Below, piece by piece: positions 1 to 5,408 of a stretch of DNA of 21,860 nt. The stretch covers positions 1-21,860 of the forward strand of contig PBPU01000114.1 in the NCBI GenBank assembly GCA_002724825.1. The letters run 5' to 3'. A program made the translations under genes and the position numbers. This stretch comes from Acidimicrobiaceae bacterium (GTDB lineage: Bacteria > Actinomycetota > Acidimicrobiia > Acidimicrobiales > UBA8592). The first letter of the stretch is position 1, and the number at the start of each line of letters is the position of its first letter. A model generated the notes under the pieces. The model searched no databases, had not been told where the DNA came from, and saw nothing but the letters and a program-made list of their open reading frames with translations.

Positions 1-10
1 TACGGTAGAG

Positions 11-59
11 AAAAAACCTTAAGAAAAAACTTGAGTAATCAGAAGTTATCTGTTTTACT
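11..59 (+). promoter_or_regulatory. Promoter P1 with A-rich upstream element, ahead of the 11-residue-repeat gene
   Basis: A TTGAGT box (31-36) and a TTTACT box (54-59) are separated by exactly 17 bases. An A-rich stretch (11-30) lies directly upstream like an UP element. The same -35 and -10 boxes, with the same spacing and the same A-rich lead-in, occur at 2237-2285, while the first part of the spacer differs between the two copies. That pattern is what selection on promoter boxes would leave. The -10 matches the sigma70 consensus at only four of six positions, so recognition by a host sigma70 factor is inferred. Confidence 0.55.
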
Positions 60-98
60 AGTAAACATCACAAGCCGAAAGGCAAACCAAACAACACA

Positions 99-117
99 AA
101 CCTGAACCTGAATTATG
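99..117 (+). promoter_or_regulatory. Translation leader CCTGAACCTGAATT-ATG, copy 1
   Basis: The start codon at 115 is preceded without a gap by AACCTGAACCTGAATT. Nothing resembling AGGAGG lies in the usual window. Near-identical leaders precede the starts at 1056, 2324 and 3216, and a shorter variant precedes 5406. This recurrence fixes the start codons of these genes and suggests a Shine-Dalgarno-independent initiation signal or a duplicated 5' leader. The mechanism is not visible in the sequence. Confidence 0.6.
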
Positions 118-789
118 AATATGCTCAACAGCATCCGCAGCCTCGCTGCCAAAGTCAGGAGTGCCGTAGCCACTGCACTCGCCGCCCCATTCAAGCCGCT
201 CGTGAAGCGGATTAACACACAGATCCAGTCGCAGATTGAACTGGCAGTTGATCCATCAGCCATCGCTGATGCTATCCCTCTTGCGAATATCGTCGAGCAT
301 CTCGACGTGACAGCAGAGGCCGTTGCTGAATACTTCGATCCTTCAGACATCGCTTACGGGATCGACACCGATAACGTCGCCGGAGCGATGGACCCCGAAG
401 ATGTTGCCAGTTACATGGACAGCTACGAGATTGCCGCTGCCGTAGAGGTGGACCCCGCCGACGTAGCGGAACACATCGATGTGGATCTCGATGAGATCGC
501 AGAGAAAGTCGAGGTGGACTACGCGGAAGTAGCGGAGCACATCGAGGTCGATCACGACGAAGTAGCGGAGCGTGTCTCCGATTACATCGACCGTGACTGT
601 ATCGTCGAGTCTGTCCAAGATGGTCTGGACTACGACACCATCGCATCGCTTGTCGCTGACAGTATCCGCGAGGAGGTTGTCGAAACCGTCAAGGCTGACT
701 CGCTCGACACTGACGAGATCGTGGACACCATCCGCCAGCAGGTTCTCGAATCGCTCGACGGTATGTCCTACACCCTCACACTTAGCTAA
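115..789 (+). CDS. Acidic protein built of 11-residue repeats, function unknown
   Basis: This 224-residue protein is not recognised. A basic, amphipathic N-terminal stretch (about residues 1-35) is followed by about twelve copies of an 11-residue unit of the form D-x-x-x-[IV]-A-x-x-[IVM]-x-V (about residues 46-190). The copies in the middle are the most regular, for example DPADVAEHIDV and DHDEVAERV. The C-terminal 35 residues stay acidic but are less regular. Hydrophobic positions at 11-residue spacing suggest hendecad helical packing, either a straight coiled coil or a stack of short helices; this is inference. It has its own promoter (31-59) and ends 7 bases before a boundary hairpin. The start is chosen because ATG directly follows the shared leader. 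Its place before the AAA+/VWA genes allows it to be a partner or substrate of them, but there is no direct evidence. Confidence 0.85.
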   Translation: MNMLNSIRSLAAKVRSAVATALAAPFKPLVKRINTQIQSQIELAVDPSAIADAIPLANIVEHLDVTAEAVAEYFDPSDIAYGIDTDNVAGAMDPEDVASYMDSYEIAAAVEVDPADVAEHIDVDLDEIAEKVEVDYAEVAEHIEVDHDEVAERVSDYIDRDCIVESVQDGLDYDTIASLVADSIREEVVETVKADSLDTDEIVDTIRQQVLESLDGMSYTLTLS

Positions 790-796
790 CCTTTCC

Positions 797-856
797 AGCA
801 TAGCTGGCTCTCCCAAGGCGGGGGTAGGACTACGGTAGTTCGGAGCCAGCTATGCT
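797..856 (+). other. Gene-boundary hairpin H1 with conserved loop motif
   Basis: The arms AGCATAGCTGGCTC (797-810) and GAGCCAGCTATGCT (843-856) are perfectly complementary over 14 bp. They enclose 32 bases that include the dyad GGACTACGGTAGTTC (827-841). The hairpin begins 7 bases after the stop codon of the upstream gene. No T tract follows, so it is not a normal intrinsic terminator. The same loop motif with unrelated but equally complementary arms recurs at 2187-2237 and 5295-5329. It could act as an RNA stabiliser, a processing site or a protein-binding cruciform. Confidence 0.75.
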
Positions 857-867
857 TTAACCCTTTC

Positions 868-1026
868 GCTCCCTCTCTCCATGCCGTTCCGAACCAACAT
901 CTCCTCTGCACGTTTCAACTGCAAGAGATGCAGGTCAACCGCTGGCCATCGTGCCATGTAGGTAAATGCTCTGGCAGGGATCACCTTGCTAACTGCCTGA
1001 CGGCAATGAAACTGGAGAGAGGGAGC
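868..1026 (+). ncRNA. Candidate structured RNA or 5' UTR element closed by a 13-bp stem
   Basis: GCTCCCTCTCTCC (868-880) pairs perfectly with GGAGAGAGGGAGC (1014-1026) across 133 bases. Smaller local pairings lie inside: CTCT-GCA with TGC-AGAG around one bulged base (904-927), TGGC/GCCA (about 943-956) and TGCC-TGAC-GGCA (about 995-1006). Together they would form a multi-branched fold. The element stands between hairpin H1 and the leader of the AAA+ gene, so it would be in the 5' UTR of that gene. It may regulate that gene or be a separate RNA. No known riboswitch class was recognised. A 26-codon ORF at 881-961 overlaps it and is an alternative explanation. Confidence 0.45.
881..961 (+). CDS. 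Possible 26-residue peptide with CxxC, doubtful
   Basis: An ATG at 881 opens 26 codons ending in TAG at 959-961. The peptide is basic and contains CKRC (about residues 14-17), a spacing seen in zinc-binding knuckles. There is no Shine-Dalgarno, and the ORF lies wholly inside the inverted repeat 868-1026, so it may be incidental to a structured RNA. It is listed because the stretch 790-1055 otherwise has no gene. Confidence 0.2.
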   Translation: MPFRTNISSARFNCKRCRSTAGHRAM

Positions 1027-1038
1027 ACCTTTAACCCC

Positions 1039-1058
1039 AAACTTGAACCTGAATTATG
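1039..1058 (+). promoter_or_regulatory. Translation leader, copy 2
   Basis: AACTTGAACCTGAATT directly precedes the ATG at 1056. It differs from the first copy by a C-to-T change in the outer CCTGAA unit. There is no Shine-Dalgarno. No clear promoter pair was seen in the 180 bases upstream, so this gene may depend on read-through from P1. Confidence 0.55.
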
Positions 1059-2180
1059 AATAATACCTCAATGGAATATCCAATCGTCTCCTCTTCGGAG
1101 GAGCTGGGCGAACATGCCCAGATGTGCCAGACCGATGGCACCATCCTGTTCATCGTCGGCAAAGGCGGTGACGGTAAGACTACCGTGACGAAAGAAGTCA
1201 TCTGCCCTGCCCTTGGTCTCAAGGGAATCGAGGGTGAAGACTTCTTCACCATCAACGCAAGTGGCTCCGCTCCCTCCGATGTGAGGGGTGCTGGTGTCCC
1301 TGACTTGGAAGCACGAGAGATGTGGTTTGCCCAGCCAGCACACTGGCCTACCCGTGAACGGATTGGCGACCGACCCTGTGCCCTGCTCCTTGATGAGCTG
1401 CCTGACTGGGACGTGTCCCTCCAGTCCCTCTGTCGCTCACTGTTCAATCCGAACGGGCCGCGACCGATGATCGGAGATCACGAGCTGTCGGAGAACACCT
1501 TTATCGTGGTGACTGGCAATCGTCGTATCGACGGTAGCCGCTCCGCTATCCCGTCCTGTCCGTTCGTCACTCGATGCACGTCCCTCATCTGGCAACCTAC
1601 GCTGGATGGATGGCTCGACTGGGCAGCGGACAAGGGCTATGCAAGTAGCCCTGTCTACACCTTCCTCACCTACAACGGACTCGACCAGTTCGGCAGGGAG
1701 GGAGACTTCTTCTCCCCTCCAGTCCCGCAGCCTTGGGACGGTAGTCCCCAGCCATGTCCCCGTGAGTGGGAGGCATGCTGCAAGCTGACTGTCGAGGGTG
1801 CCCCTGAGTGGAGTGACAGTGTGCTCCGCAAGAGCATCGAAGGGAAGGTCGGGAAGGCGGCTGGCAAAGCCAGTTACGCTTTCATCCAGACTGTAGCCAA
1901 GCAACTCCCGTTGCTGGACAAGATCAAGGCAGGGGATGAAGAGCTGCCCAGCAATGAGGCTGACCAGTTTGCTCTCACCCACTGTGCCCTGCGGCAAGCA
2001 AGCCGCGACAGTAGCAACGATCCAGAGGCGGCTGTCGCCAGTGGTGCTCTGGACTGGCTGGTGGAGCGAGTGCTCCTCCCTGCCCGTAACGAGATTACGG
2101 AGTGGGGCTTTAAGACTGCCTTGGCAGTTGGAATCCCGCTCGACCAACACCCCCGCCGCGTAGATTTACAAGGTGTGTAA
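1056..2180 (+). CDS. MoxR-like AAA+ ATPase
   Basis: This 374-residue protein carries the motifs of an AAA+ ATPase. The Walker A is GKGGDGKT (residues 35-42). The Walker B is LLLDE, with D113 and E114. A sensor-1-like Asn is in VVTGNR (N155), followed by an Arg (R173) in the PFVTRC stretch, a possible arginine finger or sensor. An insertion rich in Pro and Trp (about residues 205-240) and a helical C-terminal part follow. The TGNR form of sensor 1 and a downstream VWA protein resemble MoxR/CobS-type ATPases, which hydrolyse ATP to remodel protein complexes together with a VWA partner. The start is set by the shared leader. The gene ends 6 bases before hairpin H2. Substrate and complex stoichiometry cannot be seen. 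The AAA+ assignment is firm and the MoxR subtype less so. Confidence 0.85.
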   Translation: MNNTSMEYPIVSSSEELGEHAQMCQTDGTILFIVGKGGDGKTTVTKEVICPALGLKGIEGEDFFTINASGSAPSDVRGAGVPDLEAREMWFAQPAHWPTRERIGDRPCALLLDELPDWDVSLQSLCRSLFNPNGPRPMIGDHELSENTFIVVTGNRRIDGSRSAIPSCPFVTRCTSLIWQPTLDGWLDWAADKGYASSPVYTFLTYNGLDQFGREGDFFSPPVPQPWDGSPQPCPREWEACCKLTVEGAPEWSDSVLRKSIEGKVGKAAGKASYAFIQTVAKQLPLLDKIKAGDEELPSNEADQFALTHCALRQASRDSSNDPEAAVASGALDWLVERVLLPARNEITEWGFKTALAVGIPLDQHPRRVDLQGV

Positions 2181-2186
2181 TTGGTA

Positions 2187-2237
2187 TCCCTCCTACGGAG
2201 TTGCTGGACTACGGTAGTTCGCTCTCCGTAGGAGGGA
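2187..2237 (+). other. Gene-boundary hairpin H2 with conserved loop motif
   Basis: The arms TCCCTCCTACGGAG (2187-2200) and CTCCGTAGGAGGGA (2224-2237) pair perfectly over 14 bp. The 23-base loop contains GGACTACGGTAGTTC (2206-2220). It lies 6 bases after the stop at 2180 and is followed by A residues rather than T residues, which argues against intrinsic termination on this strand. The A-rich element of promoter P2 starts at the foot of the stem, so the hairpin sits exactly between two transcription units. Confidence 0.75.
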
Positions 2238-2285
2238 AAAAACCTTAAGAAAAAACTTGAGAAACAATACACTATCTGTTTTACT
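2237..2285 (+). promoter_or_regulatory. Promoter P2, near-copy of P1
   Basis: TTGAGA (2257-2262), a 17-base spacer and TTTACT (2280-2285) are preceded by an A-rich lead-in (2237-2256) identical to the one before P1. The half of the spacer next to the -10 and the stretch after it (CTAGTAA, CATCACAA) are also shared with P1. It would drive the genes from 2324 onward. This is inferred from box conservation. Confidence 0.55.
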
Positions 2286-2306
2286 AGTAACCATCACAAC
2301 TAACCC

Positions 2307-2326
2307 AAACCTGAACCTGAATTATG
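2307..2326 (+). promoter_or_regulatory. Translation leader, copy 3
   Basis: AACCTGAACCTGAATT directly precedes the ATG at 2324 and is identical to the copy before 115. It has no Shine-Dalgarno. Confidence 0.6.
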
Positions 2327-3193
2327 CAAGACCTAAACATTATTAACTCGATCATCGAGGCCCGTTACAAGACGGGTAAACCCGCCATGTCACAGAAGCT
2401 GGAGAAACAGCATGAACGACTCATCGCTTACTCTGGTGCCCGTGAAGATGCGGTCGATGCGCCTCGCTCCAAGCTCTTCGCTAAGGGTGGGCCTATCACC
2501 AAAGCCCGTGCCATCATCAACAACTTTGGCACATACATCCGCAAGAAGGGAATGCCCGTCCCCGACAAGGTGGGCTGGACATTCCAGAAGGTGGACGAAG
2601 TGGACTCAATCCAAGAGGAGTTCGACAAGCAACGTGACGACCTCGATCACCTGTTCGAAGAGATTCGTGATAGATACGACTCGCTCAAGAACGAGGGGGA
2701 GAAACGTCTGGGGACACTTCGTGACGAAGTTCAATACCCTGCTGTCGAAGACTTCCTCAGTGAGTTTGAGTTCGGACTCCGTTGGAGTGGCACCTCTACT
2801 AACATCAGCGAGACTAACGTCTTAGGTGCTGTTAGCAAGGAGACTGCGGCTCGCATTCGATCCAGCCAACAGACTACCGCTGACACACTCAAGGAGGCAC
2901 ACGGCCATCTTGTCCTTGATGCTGTCAAGGAGATGTCAGGTGTGGTCGAGGCCCTGCTTGAAGGCAAGCGTCTCCGACAGGAGAGGCTCGACAAACTGGC
3001 CAAGGCCAGTGAGGAGATCCACCGTAAGAACTGGCTCCAACTGCCTGAGCTTACAACACTGGTAGGCACACTCCGTGACCTGACTGTGGACACTAGCGAG
3101 ATCCCAACTGTTGAACTGCGGAGGGAACACGCTAAGAAGATAGACTCCGCTAGAGCAAAGGCCGAAGAGACTCTGGCTGCGCTGGGAGTTTAA
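2324..3193 (+). CDS. Helical coiled-coil protein, DUF3150-like partner of the AAA+/VWA pair
   Basis: The 289-residue product is predicted largely helical and charged, with coiled-coil-like stretches at about residues 85-130 (many Glu, Asp, Lys and Arg) and 195-245. Between them lies YPAVEDFLSEFEFGLRW (about residues 139-155). DUF3150 proteins of phages often show a 'YP..e.l...F.f' segment and are commonly encoded beside a MoxR ATPase and a VWA protein, as here. The family call is from memory of that pattern and position and is tentative. A role as adaptor or structural partner of the ATPase/VWA complex is inference. The start is set by the shared leader. The next gene begins 22 bases downstream with a leader that starts inside this stop codon, so the two are probably co-transcribed from P2. 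Confidence 0.8.
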   Translation: MQDLNIINSIIEARYKTGKPAMSQKLEKQHERLIAYSGAREDAVDAPRSKLFAKGGPITKARAIINNFGTYIRKKGMPVPDKVGWTFQKVDEVDSIQEEFDKQRDDLDHLFEEIRDRYDSLKNEGEKRLGTLRDEVQYPAVEDFLSEFEFGLRWSGTSTNISETNVLGAVSKETAARIRSSQQTTADTLKEAHGHLVLDAVKEMSGVVEALLEGKRLRQERLDKLAKASEEIHRKNWLQLPELTTLVGTLRDLTVDTSEIPTVELRREHAKKIDSARAKAEETLAALGV

Positions 3194-3218
3194 CCTGAAA
3201 CCTGAAACCTGAATTATG
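3192..3218 (+). promoter_or_regulatory. Translation leader, copy 4, with three CCTGAA units
   Basis: The leader begins within the TAA stop of the preceding gene and has three tandem CCTGAA units before TT-ATG; the other copies have two. It fills the whole 22-base gap between the two genes. The extra unit suggests slippage or duplication of a 7-base word. Confidence 0.6.
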
Positions 3219-4769
3219 AAATACACAGCATACGAATTTGATCTCTCACGAGATTCCCTTCTGGGCCGCGCCATGCGGCGGGTCCAGAAGTATGCTCCGT
3301 TTGCTTACATGAAGCTCCTGTCACTGATGTGGGTAGCCACATCCGACACGAATTACGGAGCAACCTATGGACGCAAGCTCTTCCTGAACCTTCTAGGTTT
3401 GGACAAGATCAAGCAGACTTCTGACCCTGTAGGGTATGCTGCTTTCTTGCTCCTGCATGAAGCCCTGCATGCCCTGCTGTCCCATGCTCTCAGACTTCGT
3501 GGTCTCCGTGACCAGAAGCTGGCGAACATTGCGGCGGACTACATCATCAATGCGATGATTGCATCCATCAACCGCAAGGCGAGAGCAGGTGGAGCGAAGC
3601 GCGATCCGTTCCCTATGATCGAAGGTGTGCTTCTCGATGAGAAGTTGAGTGCCGATCACCATGTGGTCAAGCTCTACAACATCCTCGATGCCAAGCAGGA
3701 CGAAGAGCAAGACCCCGCCTTCGACACTGGTGACGACACTGACGACACTGACGACACTGACGATACCGAAGGTGACACTGGTGATGACACTGGTGATGCC
3801 ACTGACGATACCGAAGGTGACACTGGTGACACTGGTGACACTGGTGACGACACCGAAGGTGACACTGATCCAAGCCTTGAAGACTTGCTTAACGAGGACA
3901 CCAGCAATGGGGATAGTGACGACACTGGTGATACCGAAGGTGACACTGGTGATACCGAAGGTGACACTGACGATACTGGTGACACTGGTGACAGTGGTGA
4001 CACTGGCGGCAAGTCAGGTGACGAAGCTATCCTCGACGACTTCGTCGGCACACCTACTGGATCAGACCTGCAAGAACCTGCCCTCGATGAGGGTGAGACC
4101 TTAGAAGAGTTCGACTCCTCTGTCGAAGAGTCTAACGAACAGATCACCTTGCAAGAGCAACTCGCTCAGTCCGCTGGGCTGGGTGACGATGACTCTGGCT
4201 TCCGCCAACTGGTGAAGCATCGCAAGCAGTGGCAGGGACTTGACTGGGGATCGTATGTCCGTGAATGGATGACGAGCCGTATGGCTGATAGCTGGAACAA
4301 GCCAGTCAATATCCCTACGTTCGTTACTCGTGGCATCGTCGAAGACGACCGCGAGTCAATGAACATGGGAGAGCTGGGCGTTGTCGTTGACACGTCCTGC
4401 TCCGTCCCCCCGTCCATTGTATCGGAGATGCTGGAGGCTGTGCAGGAAGCACTCGACACCTTATCCCCGAAGGCAATCCACCTGATTAGCTCCGATCACA
4501 AGGTGCAGGAGTATCAGGTATTGGAACGCGGCGACACCGTGCCCGAAACATTAAAGGGTGGAGGTGGAACCGTATTCCGTAGGGTATTCCAATTCGTAGA
4601 GGAGGAGATGCTAGACCTCGATGGTCTGATCTTCCTCACAGATGGAGACGCCTTCGACTGGGATCAGGTGCATGAGCCATCCTACCCAGTCCTCTGGCTA
4701 CACTACGAGGATTACAAAGACCCGACTACCTACCCGTTCGGTCAAGTAGTAGAGGTGAACAGGGTATGA
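3216..4769 (+). CDS. DUF2201-type protein: N-terminal metallopeptidase-like domain, acidic linker, C-terminal VWA domain
   Basis: The 517-residue protein has the two-domain plan of predicted metal-dependent peptidases with a VWA-like C-terminus (COG3864, DUF2201). The N-terminal domain (about residues 10-165) has the zincin motif HEALH (81-85), then HALRL and NIAADYIINAMI, as expected for that family. A low-complexity linker (about 168-270) is made of Asp, Thr, Gly and Ser with a few Glu, mostly DDT, DTGD and DTEGD units. The C-terminal VWA domain (about 385-517) keeps the MIDAS residues: DTSCS (D392-S396), T452 in GGGGT and TDGD (475-478). Such proteins usually work with a MoxR ATPase, as encoded at 1056. 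A fully conserved HExxH suggests that peptidase activity is possible, but the substrate is unknown. The start is set by the shared leader. The stop overlaps the next start as ATGA. Confidence 0.85.
   Translation: MKYTAYEFDLSRDSLLGRAMRRVQKYAPFAYMKLLSLMWVATSDTNYGATYGRKLFLNLLGLDKIKQTSDPVGYAAFLLLHEALHALLSHALRLRGLRDQKLANIAADYIINAMIASINRKARAGGAKRDPFPMIEGVLLDEKLSADHHVVKLYNILDAKQDEEQDPAFDTGDDTDDTDDTDDTEGDTGDDTGDATDDTEGDTGDTGDTGDDTEGDTDPSLEDLLNEDTSNGDSDDTGDTEGDTGDTEGDTDDTGDTGDSGDTGGKSGDEAILDDFVGTPTGSDLQEPALDEGETLEEFDSSVEESNEQITLQEQLAQSAGLGDDDSGFRQLVKHRKQWQGLDWGSYVREWMTSRMADSWNKPVNIPTFVTRGIVEDDRESMNMGELGVVVDTSCSVPPSIVSEMLEAVQEALDTLSPKAIHLISSDHKVQEYQVLERGDTVPETLKGGGGTVFRRVFQFVEEEMLDLDGLIFLTDGDAFDWDQVHEPSYPVLWLHYEDYKDPTTYPFGQVVEVNRV
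3715..4017 (+). repeat. Low-complexity coding repeat (Asp-Thr-Gly-Asp linker)
   Basis: The DNA is an imperfect tandem array of GAC-ACT-GGT-GAC, GAC-GAT-ACC and GAA-GGT-GAC words, interrupted once (about 3868-3920) by a non-repetitive segment. It encodes the acidic linker between the metallopeptidase-like and VWA domains. Codon choice alternates between synonymous forms (ACT/ACC, GAC/GAT), so the array has diverged or is held for its protein sequence. Its length may vary between relatives through replication slippage. An acidic Asp-rich linker could bind divalent cations. Confidence 0.85.
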
Positions 4770-4852
4770 ATTACCTTGTCGCTATCGTGGCGGGGATCGC
4801 TATTGCAGTGATCCCTGCCCTACTCCTCGTTGTCCTAGTCTTCTTATTCACT

Positions 4853-4855
<3 letters not shown>
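4766..4855 (+). CDS. 29-residue single-pass membrane peptide
   Basis: The ATG overlaps the TGA of the VWA gene (ATGA, 4766-4769), an arrangement typical of translational coupling. After the first three residues the peptide is almost entirely Ala, Val, Ile, Leu and Phe with one Pro near the middle, ending in Leu-Phe-Thr. It is long enough for one transmembrane helix. No charged residue is present, so orientation cannot be predicted. Coupling to the VWA gene suggests a membrane anchor or accessory for that complex, which is inference. The TAA stop is also the first three bases of the 8-base tandem repeat that follows. Confidence 0.55.
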
Positions 4856-4900
<45 letters not shown>

Positions 4901-5287
4901 ATGTTTAACATATTCAAACGCAAACAACCCAACAAGAACGCAATGTTCACCCTTCAGCCATACAGATACCTAGGCCAGTGGGTCTTCGATGACGAGACTC
5001 GCGGCTTACAAGCCGAGGCTTTTGTATGTGGTATGTCTGAAATTATCGACGATGTCCTCGTAGCGAACGGCATTGATCCTGTAGATGTGCAGGATGGATT
5101 CCGCCTGACCTTCTCGACAACCCCCTTCCCTGACCACACTCACTCGCTGACATGGGACAGGAAGGGCGAAGGAGGTAACTGGTATCACTGCGACCAGACT
5201 AAAAGGTCTGGCTGGCTGTGCCCTGCTCTGTTCCTCTATTACCCAGAGGCTCCCAAGAAGCTGTATGCACGAGCTGACATCTTCTAA
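4901..5287 (+). CDS. DUF6717-like protein, function unknown
   Basis: This 128-residue protein has a basic N-terminus (about residues 1-12), then a globular part. The pattern GLQAEAFVCGMSEIIDD (about 43-59), followed by FRLTFSTTPFPDH (about 74-86), GNWYHCD (about 97-103) and GWLCPALFLYY-PEAPKKLYARA (about 109-126), matches my recollection of DUF6717 proteins from bacterial genomes, which keep the same order of PFP, NWY and WLCPAL motifs. No function is known to me, and the family name rests on memory. It is likely of host origin, which is inference. The start follows directly on the 8-base repeat. Hairpin H3 begins 7 bases after its stop. Confidence 0.8.
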   Translation: MFNIFKRKQPNKNAMFTLQPYRYLGQWVFDDETRGLQAEAFVCGMSEIIDDVLVANGIDPVDVQDGFRLTFSTTPFPDHTHSLTWDRKGEGGNWYHCDQTKRSGWLCPALFLYYPEAPKKLYARADIF

Positions 5288-5294
5288 CTAACCT

Positions 5295-5329
5295 ACGGGG
5301 GGCTGGACTACGGTAGTTCAGCCCCCTGT
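5295..5329 (+). other. Gene-boundary hairpin H3 with conserved loop motif
   Basis: ACGGGGGGCTG (5295-5305) pairs with CAGCCCCCTGT (5319-5329) over 11 bp with one G-T wobble. The top of the stem runs directly into the dyad GGACTACGGTAGTTC (5305-5319), so the whole element can form one continuous hairpin. It starts 7 bases after the stop at 5287. The downstream sequence is A-rich, not a T tract. It is the most compact of the three copies and shows that the dyad itself is part of the fold. Confidence 0.75.
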
Positions 5330-5340
5330 TAAAATTAAAT

Positions 5341-5370
5341 TTGAACGAATCCTGAACCCTGCTGTCTAAG
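5341..5370 (+). promoter_or_regulatory. Candidate promoter P3 ahead of the HD gene
   Basis: TTGAAC (5341-5346) and TCTAAG (5365-5370) are 18 bases apart and preceded by an AT-rich stretch (5329-5340). Both boxes match the sigma70 consensus only partly. A CTGT word near the -10 and CACAACTAAC downstream are shared with P2, which supports a common origin. Confidence 0.4.
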
Positions 5371-5388
5371 ACGGCACAACTAACAGCT

Positions 5389-5408
5389 AACTTGAAAATT
5401 GAATTATG
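5389..5408 (+). promoter_or_regulatory. Translation leader, copy 5, divergent
   Basis: AACTTGAAAATTGAATT directly precedes the ATG at 5406. Only TGAATT-ATG and the AACTTGAA beginning are shared with the other leaders. There is no Shine-Dalgarno. Confidence 0.5.

Noticed and set aside
1437..2150. Long minus-strand ORF of 237 codons opposite the AAA+ gene
   Set aside because: It lies antisense to a gene with intact Walker motifs, has no recognisable domain and no start signal; long antisense frames are expected opposite GC-rich codons.
99..3218. CCTGAA leaders as Shine-Dalgarno sites
   Set aside because: They have no useful complementarity to the usual anti-Shine-Dalgarno CCTCC end of 16S rRNA, and lie too close to the ATG.
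3715..4017. Repeat array as a CRISPR or other non-coding repeat
   Set aside because: It is in frame inside a protein with intact domains on both sides and has no spacer/repeat structure.
3674..4147. Minus-strand Ser/Val/Pro-rich ORF opposite the acidic linker, and the + frame Thr/Leu-rich ORF 3649-4104
   Set aside because: Both are shadows of the Asp-Thr-Gly repeat coding sequence; their low-complexity composition follows from the repeat.
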